A DNA stretch of 52,801 nt from positions 1 through 52,801 of the forward strand of contig CANQEM010000001.1 in NCBI GenBank assembly GCA_947594935.1, given 5' to 3'. Below the pieces are notes generated by a model. It made no database searches, had not been told where the DNA came from, and was given only the letters and a program-made list of their open reading frames with translations. Below are positions 1 through 12,100 of the stretch, piece by piece. How positions within the stretch are numbered: the stretch's first letter is position 1; every line of letters begins with the position of its first letter. Both the position numbers and the translations under genes were made by a program. The stretch is from an uncultured Clostridia bacterium. Lineage in GTDB: Bacteria > Bacillota > Clostridia > TANB77 > CAG-508.

Positions 1-230
1 AAATCAAGCCATTCTTCTGTCATAACTGTAAATTCTTTTATTTTTAAATTATTATTTTCATGATATTCATATAAATTTATAATTTTTGTATCATATTTAT
101 TAGCCCACTTGATTGCTTGTTCTTTTAAAATTGTACAATAAAAGCCTTTACCAAAGTCTTTTGTATATTTATTTTCTAATATTTTAGGTTCTTCAACCTT
201 ACAATAATTTCCATGATATACAATTTGCAT
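1..230 (-). CDS. DUF3990 family protein, ADP-ribosyltransferase-like (3' end beyond window)
   Basis: The reading frame begins at an ATG at 230 behind an AAAAAAGGAG ribosome site and stays open to the window edge, giving about 76 residues. The start MQIVYHGNY and the block KDFGKGFYCT match the DUF3990 pattern (YHGS-like beginning, then DFGKGFY), followed by an EQAIKWA helix. DUF3990 proteins are thought to have an ADP-ribosyltransferase-like fold, with the Y-H-G and G-x-G-F-Y elements forming part of the NAD site. That activity is inferred from the family, and the region that would hold the catalytic glutamate lies outside the window. The gene follows the 104-residue gene on the same strand after 166 bases and may share its promoter. 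The substrate is unknown; a toxin or phage-defence role is possible. Confidence 0.7.
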   Translation of the reverse strand, partial: MQIVYHGNYCKVEEPKILENKYTKDFGKGFYCTILKEQAIKWANKYDTKIINLYEYHENNNLKIKEFTVMTEEWLD

Positions 231-349
231 ACTAATATTCTCCTTTTTTCAATTTATTATACAGTATAATTATATCATTTTTAATTTTAAAAATCCATAG
301 ATTTTTATGTTTTTCATCAATTTGAATGTGTGAACCTTTTATACAATGA

Positions 350-385
350 TATATAGCAATATATCTTGTCATATACTGCTATATA
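350..385. repeat. Inverted repeat between the 104-aa gene and the DUF3990 gene
   Basis: TATATAGCA (350-358) and TGCTATATA (377-385) form a perfect 9-bp inverted repeat with an 18-base AT-rich loop. It lies after the stop of the upstream gene and about 120 bases before the DUF3990 start. There is no T-tract, so an operator or mRNA structure is more likely than a classical terminator. The rest of 231-396 shows nothing else I can name. Confidence 0.4.
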
Positions 386-396
386 CCACCCACACT

Positions 397-711
397 TTAT
401 ATTTTCCTTATTCCATTTTTATAATCTTTCAAGAAAACAATTTTATCATTTGTTTCTTCCCTATCTTCTACTTCTACATATTTTTTCCATTCAGAAACTT
501 CTCTTTCGATAATTTGTAAATAATATAAATCTCTTAAATTTGAATATCTGTTTTTAAAAAAATCATTATCTACAAAATATGGTCTTCCCCTATTCTCCTC
601 TATTTCAATAATTTCAAACAATTTTTGAATTGCACTATAAACATCATTAAAATTATGAAGAATAAAGGGCTTTTTACTACCATGCCTTTGTAAAATGCTG
701 TATTCTTTCAT
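397..711 (-). CDS. Hypothetical 104-residue protein, upstream partner of the DUF3990 gene
   Basis: I do not recognise this family. The protein is charged and soluble, with no signal peptide or membrane segment. Its centre is predicted helical (NDVYSAIQKLFEIIEIEE) and it has a Tyr/Phe/Asn-rich stretch (RPYFVDNDFFKNRY), which suggests a small intracellular helical protein. The start at 711 has an AGAGGTGA ribosome site five bases upstream, and a full-consensus promoter lies 28 bases before it. The next gene on the strand is the DUF3990 gene, so the two may form a two-gene unit in which this protein is partner, adaptor or antitoxin. That role is inferred from position only. Confidence 0.6.
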   Translation of the reverse strand: MKEYSILQRHGSKKPFILHNFNDVYSAIQKLFEIIEIEENRGRPYFVDNDFFKNRYSNLRDLYYLQIIEREVSEWKKYVEVEDREETNDKIVFLKDYKNGIRKI

Positions 712-738
712 TATTTCACCTCTTTTCTTATTTTTTGA

Positions 739-767
739 ATTATAGCATGTTATGTAAATCTTGTCAA
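739..767 (-). promoter_or_regulatory. Full-consensus sigma-A promoter for the 104-aa gene
   Basis: Read on the minus strand, TTGACA (762-767), a 17-base spacer and TATAAT (739-744) match the sigma-A consensus at every position. The predicted start of transcription is about 20 bases before the 104-residue gene. It is the best promoter match in the window. Confidence 0.8.
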
Positions 768-770
768 ATA

Positions 771-814
771 AAAAGAGAACTATGTTACAATAAAAATGTA
801 AACAATTCTCTTTT
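771..814. repeat. Nested inverted repeats just upstream of the consensus promoter
   Basis: AAAAGAGAA (771-779) pairs with TTCTCTTTT (806-814). Inside this, TTACA (785-789) pairs with TGTAA (797-801). The structure sits directly upstream of the -35 box of the promoter at 739-767. It has the shape of an operator for a DNA-binding regulator, but no regulator gene is visible nearby. Confidence 0.4.
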
Positions 815-833
815 CAATTGCTTACAATGGCTA

Positions 834-860
834 AAAAAAGACTAGCCCCTAGTCTTTTTT
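834..860. terminator. Bidirectional rho-independent terminator after the restriction endonuclease
   Basis: AAAAAAAGACTAG and CTAGTCTTTTTTT form a perfect 13-bp stem around the loop CCC, with A and T runs at either side. The stem contains the TAG stop codon of the restriction endonuclease gene (849-851). It ends the restriction-modification transcript and insulates the promoter for the 104-aa gene. Confidence 0.85.
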
Positions 861-1592
861 TGTTTTTATCTTATCTAAAATTATATTGCAAGTTTCTTCT
901 ATAAATTTTTTATAATCGTTTAAAATCACCGAATCTTTAAAATTAACATCAATTTTATTTGAATAAGTTAGCAAATCAGCAGTATCAATTACAGAACTAT
1001 AATAATTAGCATAATCGTTTTCATCTATAAAATCGTCATTTTCTGCTCGTTCCTTTAAGCTTAGAATAGTAAATAAAGTTTTATCAGGTGTATGCAAAAA
1101 TACTTTTGGATTATCTGCTGACAACTCAATATATTTTTGTAAATTATGCTGTGAAATTGCGTCATATCTGCTAAATTTTCCGCTTTTTTGATAATATGGA
1201 ACCTTGTCAAAGATAATAAAAATTTGAAAATAAGGTATGCCACTAGCTCTAATGTTAGCTGTTTCACCTAACATATTTTCAAAATAATTATTACTATTTT
1301 GAAAATAATTTCTCATTACAAATTTCACTGCATATCCAGCAACAGCTTTATTATTATATTTTACAGTAATATCAGTCTTTTTAGAATAATATCTTCCATC
1401 TATACTTCCTTCAATACCTTCTTCATAGCCCTGTGATTGAATTGAAAAGCCATTACCTAATTTTTCTTTTAAATCAGCAGCTATACTCCCATGTAATATC
1501 TTTAATTTAGCTGTACTTCTAGAAGTACCTACCGACAAATATGTTGAAAATGACTGTTTGATAATTTCTAAAAATTGTTCATTATTTATCAC
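849..1592 (-). CDS. Putative type II restriction endonuclease
   Basis: A 247-residue cytoplasmic protein encoded directly after an adenine methyltransferase, overlapping it by 11 bases. A PD-(D/E)XK-like nuclease core is suggested by E61, D65, D74 in KTDITV and K90 in GYAVKFV, followed by the block [17 protein letters not shown] (99-115), which I associate with type II restriction endonucleases. The acidic residue usually two positions before the lysine is replaced by Ala, so the exact active-site assignment is tentative. The start is GTG at 1592, inside the end of the methyltransferase gene, with an AGGGAG ribosome site about 11 bases upstream. It should cleave the sequence that the partner methylates; the recognition site cannot be read from the sequence. 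Confidence 0.7.
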   Translation of the reverse strand: MINNEQFLEIIKQSFSTYLSVGTSRSTAKLKILHGSIAADLKEKLGNGFSIQSQGYEEGIEGSIDGRYYSKKTDITVKYNNKAVAGYAVKFVMRNYFQNSNNYFENMLGETANIRASGIPYFQIFIIFDKVPYYQKSGKFSRYDAISQHNLQKYIELSADNPKVFLHTPDKTLFTILSLKERAENDDFIDENDYANYYSSVIDTADLLTYSNKIDVNFKDSVILNDYKKFIEETCNIILDKIKTKKD

Positions 1593-3060
1593 TTTTTAAA
1601 TATCTCCCTAACTTGTAATCTAAATAAAATTTTATATCTTTTGATGAAAAAGTATAATATCCCCCACTCTTATATTTTCCTAATAAAAATATATAATCCT
1701 CGAATTCTTTATCCAATAATGCGTCTTTTACATTTTGCTCTGAGAATTCACCAGTGGTAATATATAAACCACTATACACACCTTTACCTTTGGCAACATC
1801 AATAATTTTTAAATCATCTGACGTTTTTATCAAATTATTGATTGATATTTTATCTTTATATGTATCATTTATAGCTTGTGCGCGTCCATAAGCAAACCAA
1901 CAAGAACTTTTGTGATTTTCTAAACTTCGCTTAGTTAAAACTGATTTTTTGGAAATCAAATAACTATATAATTTCTCATCTTTTCGTAATTCATCTTCTG
2001 ACACTAACTTAGCTTCTGCATCATAAGGATAAAAGGCTTTTGACCATTTTCCCCTTGATGCTTTTAAAACAGGAATAATATATTTTGAATCAAATTGAAA
2101 ATCATTTATAAATACTTTATCTGCTAATGTTGCATAACCATTTTTTACAGAAATATTAGTTTTTTTCTTATTGTTAATGATTTTTTGTAATAGCTTTAAT
2201 TTTTCATTTTTAGCAAAATAAAAGTTGCCATTTATAAAATAGTCTGATATGCTAATATTTTCTACAAAATATGGTTTTAAGGTTTTTTCATCAAACTCAT
2301 AATAGTTAACATTTCTAAATTTTGCTGACTTATTTAATGTAACTATTGTTGTATAGGTTATAGTATTAAAAGGTTGAAAATGTTTTAAATCACATAAACA
2401 CTCTAATAGCTGATTTTCAACAATATATTTCCTTAAAGTATTTCCAGCAAGACTTGTAAAAAAAGATGAAGGCGTTATATATGTTAAAATTCCAGTATTA
2501 TTAAGCATTTGCAATCCGATTTCGTAAAATACTATATACAAATCAGTCATACCTGATTTGCAAAAATTAAAACGTTTTACTGATGGAGCATTTTCATTTA
2601 AATTATGAACCCTCACGTAAGGTGGATTTCCAACAACAAAGTCCATTTTATTATTAAACTGGCTACATTGCAACGCATCAGCATTTATAAAGTCCCATTT
2701 TACAGGTAACTTAATACCATACATTTCAACAACTTTATTACATCTATCAATACAAATATCTAATTCTTTTTTTTCAATTTCGATGGCATGAATATATGTT
2801 TCAAGCTCTTGCTTTAACTTAATTAAATCATTAGAATTTTCTAAAAAGTCTTTACAGTATCTGTCAACGATATAAATCATAAACTGCCCGTCCCCACAGC
2901 TATTTTCAATAACATGTTTTCTATTTATATTACCAACAATATATTTTCCTTGATTCAATATATCTTCAACAAGATAATCTGGTGTAAATACTTTGCCATT
3001 ATGTTTTATTTTTATAAATTCATCAGTTGAAACGCTATTTTTATATTTTATTGACATCAT
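1582..3060 (-). CDS. N6-adenine DNA methyltransferase (Eco57I/TaqI-like) of a restriction-modification system
   Basis: A 492-residue S-adenosylmethionine-dependent enzyme that should methylate adenine at N6 in the target of the adjoining nuclease. Visible motifs are the motif X-like GKVFTPDYL (22-30), motif [10 protein letters not shown] (52-60) for AdoMet binding, and the catalytic NPPY (145-148) in [10 protein letters not shown]. The C-terminal half, about residues 250-490, is the likely target-recognition region. GGAGG lies only two bases from the first ATG and five from a second ATG at 3057, so 3057 may be the true start. The nuclease gene overlaps the 3' end, which couples their translation. 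Length and motif order (X, I, IV) fit gamma-class methyltransferases. Confidence 0.85.
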   Translation of the reverse strand: MMSIKYKNSVSTDEFIKIKHNGKVFTPDYLVEDILNQGKYIVGNINRKHVIENSCGDGQFMIYIVDRYCKDFLENSNDLIKLKQELETYIHAIEIEKKELDICIDRCNKVVEMYGIKLPVKWDFINADALQCSQFNNKMDFVVGNPPYVRVHNLNENAPSVKRFNFCKSGMTDLYIVFYEIGLQMLNNTGILTYITPSSFFTSLAGNTLRKYIVENQLLECLCDLKHFQPFNTITYTTIVTLNKSAKFRNVNYYEFDEKTLKPYFVENISISDYFINGNFYFAKNEKLKLLQKIINNKKKTNISVKNGYATLADKVFINDFQFDSKYIIPVLKASRGKWSKAFYPYDAEAKLVSEDELRKDEKLYSYLISKKSVLTKRSLENHKSSCWFAYGRAQAINDTYKDKISINNLIKTSDDLKIIDVAKGKGVYSGLYITTGEFSEQNVKDALLDKEFEDYIFLLGKYKSGGYYTFSSKDIKFYLDYKLGRYLKSDK

Positions 3061-3089
3061 AGCCTCCGGTTAAATTTAAAATCATTTTT

Positions 3090-3118
3090 ATTATAACATA
3101 AAGATTTCGTTTCTGCAA
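3090..3118 (-). promoter_or_regulatory. Promoter of the restriction-modification genes
   Basis: TTGCAG (3113-3118), a 17-base spacer and TATAAT (3090-3095) are read on the minus strand, about 30 bases before the methyltransferase start. The -10 box is perfect and the -35 box matches at its first three bases. Confidence 0.6.
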
Positions 3119-3125
3119 TTTATTT

Positions 3126-3167
3126 AGCAAAAAAACAACCAATAGTTATTGAACTATTGGCTGTTTT
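3126..3167 (-). terminator. Rho-independent terminator of the giant M26 peptidase gene
   Basis: CCAATAGTT (3139-3147) and AACTATTGG (3152-3160) form a 9-bp stem with a four-base loop. The stem extends past one A-C mismatch by AACA/TGTT pairs. On the minus strand a T-rich tract follows at once. It begins a few bases after the TAA at 3172-3174. Confidence 0.8.
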
Positions 3168-3171
3168 CGGT

Positions 3172-6100
3172 TTATTTCTTGGCTGAATTTGTATTATTTT
3201 CCTTTTTACTACCTACTTCATTTACTGTATTTGTGGTATTTACTGAATTTTTTGTATTTGTTGAATTAGTAACATTTTCACTTGTAGTATTTGTAATGTT
3301 TGATGAACTTGCTGTATTAGTTGAGTTAGTTGTATTTGTTACAGTGTTGTTTGCAACAACATTTTCATTAGCTTTTTTTCTATCTGAGCTTGTTGTAGCT
3401 TTCTTCTTAGTGTCTTTTACAACATCTTTCTTTGTATCTTTTACTATTGAAAATGTACTTACTGTTTTAACATCTTTCATATCAGTAAATGGATCTATTG
3501 TAAAATCATTTGTCGCAGCTCTAATTGCTTTAAATGTATCTCTCTTTAAGTTTGTACTTCTTGAAAGATTTCTATCATTATTATTTGCATCTGCTTGTAG
3601 AGCTTCTTTATACTTCTTGAATAAATCTGGTGCATCAATATATTTTCCTACTTTATTGAAGTATGCTGACAATTCTGTATATCTATCTAGTTTGTATTGT
3701 TTAAATGAATCTTTATTAGTAATATATTTAATTGCAATAGAATCAGTAGTTTTTAATGAAGGTGTGCCTTGCTTAATTCCAATATATGATAAGCTGTAAT
3801 ATGCAACTAGACCTTCTTTATATCCTTTTTCACCAGCCATTTGCCAAGCATTGTACTTAAAGCTTCCGCCATCTGGTCTGTCATCATCTGCATGTGGTTG
3901 ATACCAGTGTATATTGAATATTGAATCAGTATCAGCTCCTGGTGAGTAAGTTTTATTTGTAACAATTCCTGGTCTCAACATAATGCGATTATCCCATAAT
4001 GATGTCATATCTGTTAATTTCATATTAGCAACTGCATCCTCAGTAACTCTTCTATATTCGACGATGTCATCACCTTTTTCTTGACTTGTTGCTTGTGGAT
4101 AATATACTTGTGTAACAAGTTTAGTCTTGTCTGCATCATTTAAAGTGAAGAATGCTTGTGCTTCAATATAGTCTAAGAAATCATTTACTCTGAAATAATT
4201 CTTATAGAATTTAGCTAATTTATCCTCTGTTTCAACTGTTGAACGATGTAAGTTTTGAGTTGTATTATCTTTTACTGGATCTTCATCAAATATGTTTGGA
4301 CTTACCCAACCATCTCTATAATATTGTTGTATAAATCCAGCAGCGTAGTCTTCCCCATTACCTCTACGTCCATAGCCATTCATGAATATCTTACTGTCTT
4401 GGTTATGTAGAGTTTCGTGAGTTCCAACTCTGAAGTTATCTACCATTTTGATTACAACCCAGAATACTTCGTTACCATTTGCATAAGCACCACCGCTAGT
4501 TCCTGCCCATCTATCAATAGCTTCGATGAAATACTTATGATATGGTTCATCAGTTGTTAGAGGGTTATTGTAAACTGTTTCTTGACCTCTACCAGTATAT
4601 GTTGTTCTCATGTCATATTCTGTATCACAATATTTATTTATAGTATCTTTGCCCCAGAAATCATAAGCAAATATATAGAAGTGTTTAATTTGATCTAAGA
4701 ATGTATTTAACTTATTCTTTCTAAATGCTTCAACTTGTGCTGGGTCATTAGGGTTAGTCATATAAACTCTTAAAGAACCGTAGTAAACTTGTGTAGGTGA
4801 ACTTACAACAAAAGATGTATTTTCTGGAAGTGTTAGAAGTGGTAAAATATCTCTTTGTACTTTTCCATCTTTCTTAACATGATCCCAAATTGTGTAATCT
4901 ACACCAGGTCCCCTACCTATATCAACTGTTTCATAAATTCCACCTTTGAAAGCTTCTTTAAACCAATCATTTCCATCATTATATGTTGTTGTAGCTTTTA
5001 TGAAGTGGTCTAAGTATAGTCCTAAATTTGTTATTCTTGTATATGGTGCAATGTAAGAATTATAGAAGCCTACTATTCCATTTGTTGCAGAATTCTTACC
5101 TGAAATTAAGTTCTTAGCTAAAAGTTCAATTGTCAATCTACTATCAAACATGTAAGAGCTTTGGAACATTAACGCATCTGCCACATTTAAGCCCTGCATG
5201 TCTAAGTCATACCATTTGGTTACATAGTTATAAGCAAATAGCAATTCTTTTAATTTGTTGTTTCCTCTACCAATCAATTCTTGTGTGATTTTCTTATTTA
5301 ATAAATCACTTTGGAAATTGATGTTATAACCAAGGTTTGTCAATGTATTTGCTACAAAGTCTGGAATACGGTTCTTAGTTACATTATTGAAATGCTCTTT
5401 ATATAATCTGCTATCTTCTTCAATATCCTTTGTTAAAGGAGCTAAGTCTTTATCAAAATCATATTTTGAAGCCTCTGCAATAAGTTGTTGAACTATTGTA
5501 GAATTCATATCAATTACATAATTATTATAATTGTATCCAATTTTCAAATCTGAAATCATGTATGATGCTACATTACCATAATAATCATCAAAATCTACAT
5601 GATATTGAATTCCTGTTCCATCTTTGAACGCTATTTTGATATGGTCGATAGTTGTGTAATTATCTGTTGTCAAGTATGATAACATCTTACCTTGTTTATT
5701 AAATGGAAGAACATATTGTATCATCTTAGTAGATAATGGGTTTGATGCTGGTATTTTATTTCCGTCATTTATCAATTCTTTTGCATCATAGAAAGGCATT
5801 AACTTATACATGTTGTTATAAACAATTTCTTTTGCAGAATTGTAGTTAGGCAAAGATTGAACTCTCTTATAGTCTGGAATATATACGCTATCATTATCAG
5901 GTTTTGAGCCTTCGTCAGTATATGATACTGAAATTCCTTTTAATTTTGGCAAGTTTTCAAATGATGCGTCACTTGGTATTTCCCAAATATCTTCTGAATA
6001 TCCTAATTCATTTTTCAAGAAATCAGCAGTTATTTGACTCTTCTTAATTGTTCTAACTCCATTTGTTTCATCATTTTTAGGTGCTGTGGTTTCTTCTAAT

Positions 6101-9100
6101 TGACAGTTATTTACTGATTCTGCATTAGGTGTTCCTCTATAATAGATTGGTTTTGCTTGACCTCTTTCTGTTAAACATATATTGTTCTTCATCAAGCAAC
6201 CATCTGCATTATCAATAAGTGCTGCATTTCCGCCTTCCCCATTTCCAAAATATGGAGTGAAGTCAACATTGAATATGTTATTAGATATTTCTGAATTTTT
6301 ATCAGCTGTTCTTGCTAGACCACCATTATAGTGCCATCCACCTGTCATGTATCCGCTAATATAGCAATTCTTTATAGTAGAAGATTTTACAAATACTGCA
6401 ATACTTGAATTTTGTTGTGAAGCATAGTGGAAGTTACCTTTCAAATCAGTTACACTACAATTTTCTATTGATGAACCTTCTAATGTAACTGCAAATACTC
6501 CGTTTGTTCCACCAGTCCAATTACATAAAGGTCTTTCAATATGTACATTTTTGATTGTGCTATTTTTTGCAACCTTTGTTAGAACTGCTGTATTATTAAC
6601 AAATGTTGGAATTGGACCATCTATTATTAGATTTTCTATTTTTGCATTTGTCAAAGTATTAAAGATAGGTTTTTTAGCATTATAGATTCTATGACCATTA
6701 CCATTTATTGTTCCATGGAAGTCAAAGTCTATAATTGATTGTGATGAGCTATCATTATTTGCAGCATATTCTGACAAGTCATAATCTTTTGTTAGAGTAA
6801 ATGTTGCATCTGGTTGAGCTCTCATGCTATCAACTAATGACTTAAATGATTTCTCATATTGATATTCATTGCTTCCGTCTGTTAATAGGTTTAAACTTAC
6901 TTCTAATGGTTTCAATTCTTCTTCTTTGTTAAATACTTTTGCATCAGTATATTCTAGTTGTAATTTCAATTGATTTCCAACTACTTCTTTATTCTTGATG
7001 TTACTGTAAAATTCTTTCATATCTTTCATAGTAACTTTTACAATGCAGTTATCTACAACATCTAAGTTGTCTTTTGAAATACTATCTACTCTTGTAACTG
7101 TGTCGCCATCTGTGTAAGTATATAATTCTATATCAAGAATATCTTTCATTTCAATGTACCTTGTGTCAACCGTAATAATCTCGTAGTGAATTCTGTCTTT
7201 TGTATAAGTATTTTTTCCATCATTTTTCTTTGTGTCTCTATCATAGTTTGAATATATAGCAACAAAGTATTTTCCTGCTGCTGTACGTGTAAAGTTAAGT
7301 TTGTTTTTGCCAACAATGATATTTGAATCACTTGGCTTAATTACTGTGTCATTTTCGTCAACTATTTCAATTTCTAATTTTTGATTTGCAAAATCTTTAT
7401 CAGAAATTGTTATATCTAATTCGATTTTGTCATTATCAGTTCCAATTGTATGGTTGAAGCTTTCAACTTTAACTGCATCTTTCAAAACCTCATAAGATTC
7501 TTTTTGACCTGTAATTGTGATGTCATTACCACTATTTAAAGTAACTGCATTAAATGTTATATCATGTAAGCCAGATGTGTTTTCTGCATCAAGTGTAACT
7601 GTATATGTATCTTCTGTATTTTCTACATGTTCAGGTGTATATACTTTTCCATTTATTGTTACTGTTTCTGCATAAACTTCTGGATAAGTTGTTACAGCTT
7701 TATAAGTCAATTTAATCTTTTCGCCTTTTTCAAAGTATTGTGTTTCTTCGCCTTTTTCATTAAATTTCTTAATATCACTGAATTCAATGCCATAGTTTCC
7801 TGTTAGTATAAATGGTTTTTTGAATATTGTATGATTTTCATAAGAATTTTGATCTGTTTCTACCTTTAAAGTATCTGAGTCTAAGTCATATTTAGCCTTT
7901 ATTTCAAAATTCAATATTTTATCTAATTCAAGGTTTTCAGCAACTATTGTGTTGTCTCCCATTTTTACATCATAACGTTTTCCATTTATTTCAGCATAAA
8001 TATCTTTATCGTCATCAATTATAACATTATCTGGGTCTGTAACTTTAAACTTAAATGTAACTTTCTTGTTGTCAATGTCGTTTGTAGTTTTGAAATCTGT
8101 TATGCTTGGAACATCTTTTAATACATCAATTTGATCAGTTCTGATGAATTCTTCCTCTTCCCCATTTGTAAACAAGATTTTTGAAACTTTGATGTCTTCA
8201 ACACCTTCATCATTTTTAGCTGTATAGTAAATTCTATAAGTATCTTTTCCAAAGTCTCTTTCATCTAATGTTTCAACTTCGTATAGTTTATCATTTATCA
8301 ATAACTTAGAAATGCCAACTGCTTTATCTTGATTTGTGTGGTCTTCTTTATCTATTTTAACAACTCTTGTACTGCTTATTTCATAGATAATTCCAAAAGT
8401 TTCGCCTTTCTTAGGATATTGATTTTCTAATCTAGAATTTAGGATAGATGTTGTAACACTTGATTTATGTTCATCATCATATAATACTCTGCTCTCTGCA
8501 TACCAATCTATAATTGTCCATACATCTGCTGTTACAGTTAATCTATATACTGATGTTGGAGGTTCTGGTATGTCAAATTCTATTAAACCGTCTTTATTTT
8601 CATCTTTCAAAACTTGAAGAACATTGCCTGTTGAATCTTTTAATGTGAATAATGGCTCTGTTTTCATTTTACTGTCAACATCAACTAAGCTATAAACAAA
8701 TCTTACTTTTCTTTCCTTAGTATCTTCTACGAAGCTTATTATATTAAATACTGGTTCTAGCTCTAATACAGCCATTGGAATAGTTGCATCTTCACTATTT
8801 ACTTCAAGTGCAGCACCATTTTCTAATATAAGCCTATCATAATGAAGTTCTGTTTCTCTTGTGCTCTTTGGATAATATTGAGTTGAATATCTATAATTGT
8901 TATTTCCAAGGTCTTCATATTCAACTGGATATTCTACACCATTAAGTACAACTTTTGCAACTTTATACTTAGTACCTGTTGAACAATCAAAAGCTATATC
9001 TGCACATACTTGCATAGAAGCTAAGTAGAAAGTTTTAATATCTTTGAATGTTAAATTATATTTAATATTTCCAGTTAATTCTACATTTCCATTAAAGATT

Positions 9101-12100
9101 TCTTCTGTAACAGATCCTTCTTTTGGTGCATCTGGTCTTAAATCATAGCTTGATGTGACTGCAATATTATATTGTTTTAGTTCCTTCATTCCTAATTTAT
9201 CTAGGTCTACTTCATATTTAGATCCACCATTTTTAAGTTCATAAGTTCCAACTTGTTTGTCAGCTTGTTTAACAACTAGTTTTGAAGGTTGTTGTTTTAA
9301 TAATGCTCCATCAGCATCATTTAAGTTAAATGTAGCTTTTCCATCTTGCTCTTTAACTATAAATTCTGTAAATGTTGGTTCATCTTTTAATACTTTTACT
9401 TTAACTTTTTCTGTGCTATAACCAACTTTTTCAATAAGATTATTACCTATTTGCACACTTGTAACTGTTTGTTCATATATACCAGAATTTGCTGGTGCAT
9501 CAATTGTAACTGTGTATGTGTCTGGAACTACTTTTACCACATGAGTCTTTTCATCTAGTTCTGTTACTTTTTCTACATTGTAACCATTTTTATCGATGTA
9601 GATTTTCTTAACATCACTATCAATATTTGTACGTAATTTGAATTCTATTGTAGTTTTTGCACCTTTTTCTGAATATTCATCTCCTACAATTCTGTTTGAT
9701 TCAACTGCAACTTGAGCTTCTGATACAATTCCTCTGTTTATCAAGCTAATTTCTTCTGTTGTTCCGTCACCTATATCACATGTTGCTCTTAATTCAATTG
9801 TATAAGTGTTTAACTTCAAGATTGGCATTTGTAAAGTGTTAACTGTGCCGTCATTAGCTTTATAGTTTTCTATTTGTATTGTTGAAGCAGTAGAGCCTGA
9901 GCTGTTTTTCATATATGCTGTTAAAGTTCTAATTGAACTATCTGGGTCATCAAGTTTATAGTCAATACATGCAAAACCGTCTTTTTCTGTAATGTCTTTT
10001 GAAACATCTTTTACAGTTGGTGTAATAAATTTATATGTATAAGTCAAAGGTCGTTTTACATCAAATTTTTTCTCTCCAATGTAAACAGCATCTATATGAA
10101 TTGTATTTTTACCTTTTGCTTTTGGGCTTAATATTACACTATAAACTCCATGAGAGTCTTTTTGTATATTATTTATAACTTCGCCATCTATTACTATTGC
10201 AGTTACATCATCATAACACATTATAGCATTTTCAAATGTTATAACTACATTTCCACCGTCTGGAACTGGGTCTGATACTACAAGGTTTTTAGCTTTAAAG
10301 TTTGCTTCTTCTTTCTTAATGATAAGTACAGAATCTTCTTTAAAGAATTCATTTGGTTTTGAATTATTTTTACCATCTTCACTTAGTGCATAGTTGCTTT
10401 CAATTTTGATACTATATGTTACACCAGGAGTTAATTCTGTAAATGTGTGTGAATTTTCTCCCTTATGAATCTTAAATGATTTTTCTTCATTTGATTCTGT
10501 GTTTGTAAGTATAATCTTGCTATCTGTTAAAGCATTGTCTTCATCAATTATAGTGAAGTTTACAATTACACTATTTTCATTATTTGAAGTGCTATATTGT
10601 AACATTGTTGGTGCATCTTTTAGAACTGTTACTTTCAATTGATTTTCATTATTAAATGTAATTTTATCTTTTACAATATTTGTTCCACCAGATAACATTA
10701 CACTTTCAATTTCAAATTGTTGTACGCCACAGTTTGAATTTGCAACTAAATCTACATAGTAGCTTCCAATTTCTCCTGGAACTGCTTTGATGTCATAAGG
10801 AATACCTGGTAATTCTGTATTTTTAACATCATCAATAAATATTTTTTCTGGTGCTAAGTCGGCATCATTTGTAGATTGGAATTTTAATTGTAAAGGTTCG
10901 CTCTTTTTAACATAAGTTGCTATTTCATCTGTGCCTGATTTAACTAGTCGCATATTGCTTATTTTTAAGCCATAATCTTCTCTTAATGTAAATGGTATGC
11001 TGTCAGATATTCTTGCAACATTTTGATTTTCCTTTTCTGGAATTACATTACTATCTAGGTCATATTCAATATCTATTGTTAGATTGTGTGATGTGCATAC
11101 ATCATCTAATTGAACTGCTAAATCGGTTGTTTCATTTGCTTTAAGTTCTTTATTTTCATTATGTACATTTGCTATACCACTTGTCATGGCTCCATCTGGG
11201 TCATTTACATATATTTTGAATAATACCATTTTTTGTGCTAGTAAATCTGTTGATGTGTATGTGTATGTTGGAACAGTTTTCTTGACATCAATTTGCGCAT
11301 CATAGTTTAGTTCAACATACATGTCATCTCCATACCAAACTTTTGTAACATCAATGTCTTTTGGTCCTGCAACTTCTGGTGCTGTATATGTAATTTCGTA
11401 TTTGCCATTTGAACCAGTAAGAACATAATCTTGTTCATCATATAAAGTTACTTTTGTTGGATCCATATCTACATTTGACAATATCTCATATTGTATTTTC
11501 ATTTCTTCTTTCTTTTCTGGATATTTGTTATATGTAGAGTTTACAATTTTTACATCTGGTACAATTTCGGCAACTTTACTACTTACTTTAAGTTCTTCAC
11601 TGTTATGTGCTTCTCCATCAACTGCATCATAAGTTCCTTTAACTACAACATAATATTTGCCAGGAACTGTAACATTAAATACAACGCTTCTTGTTGATAT
11701 ATCTAATGTTTGCTCATCTGTTTCAGATCCATCTTTTGCATTTCTTAAAGCTACATGGATATATTGTAAAGTTTTATCATCATCTTTAATGTCAAAGTTT
11801 GCTTTAATTGTAATATTATTTTCAGTTGTTACATCTAGTTTAGTTACTTCTGGTTTGTTTTTGAAGATTACTGCTGATAATTGTTCAACTTGTAATTCTG
11901 CATTATTTTCTAATCTAACACTTTCTAATTTAATTACAGTTCTTTCTTCTTTATCAATGTTATATTCAAAAGTATATGTGTCTGCGTTAACTTGGCCAAC
12001 CCCATAGTCTGTGTCTGAATTTACAACTTTTACATATTTAACAGTATAATCAGATTTATTTGTTGATTTGAATTGTAATTTTGCAGTATGTGTATTTTTA

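Noticed and set aside
3172..3400. LPXTG sorting signal at the C-terminus of the giant peptidase
   Set aside because: The tail is Asn/Thr/Ser-rich and ends in SAKK, with no LPXTG-like motif or hydrophobic segment.
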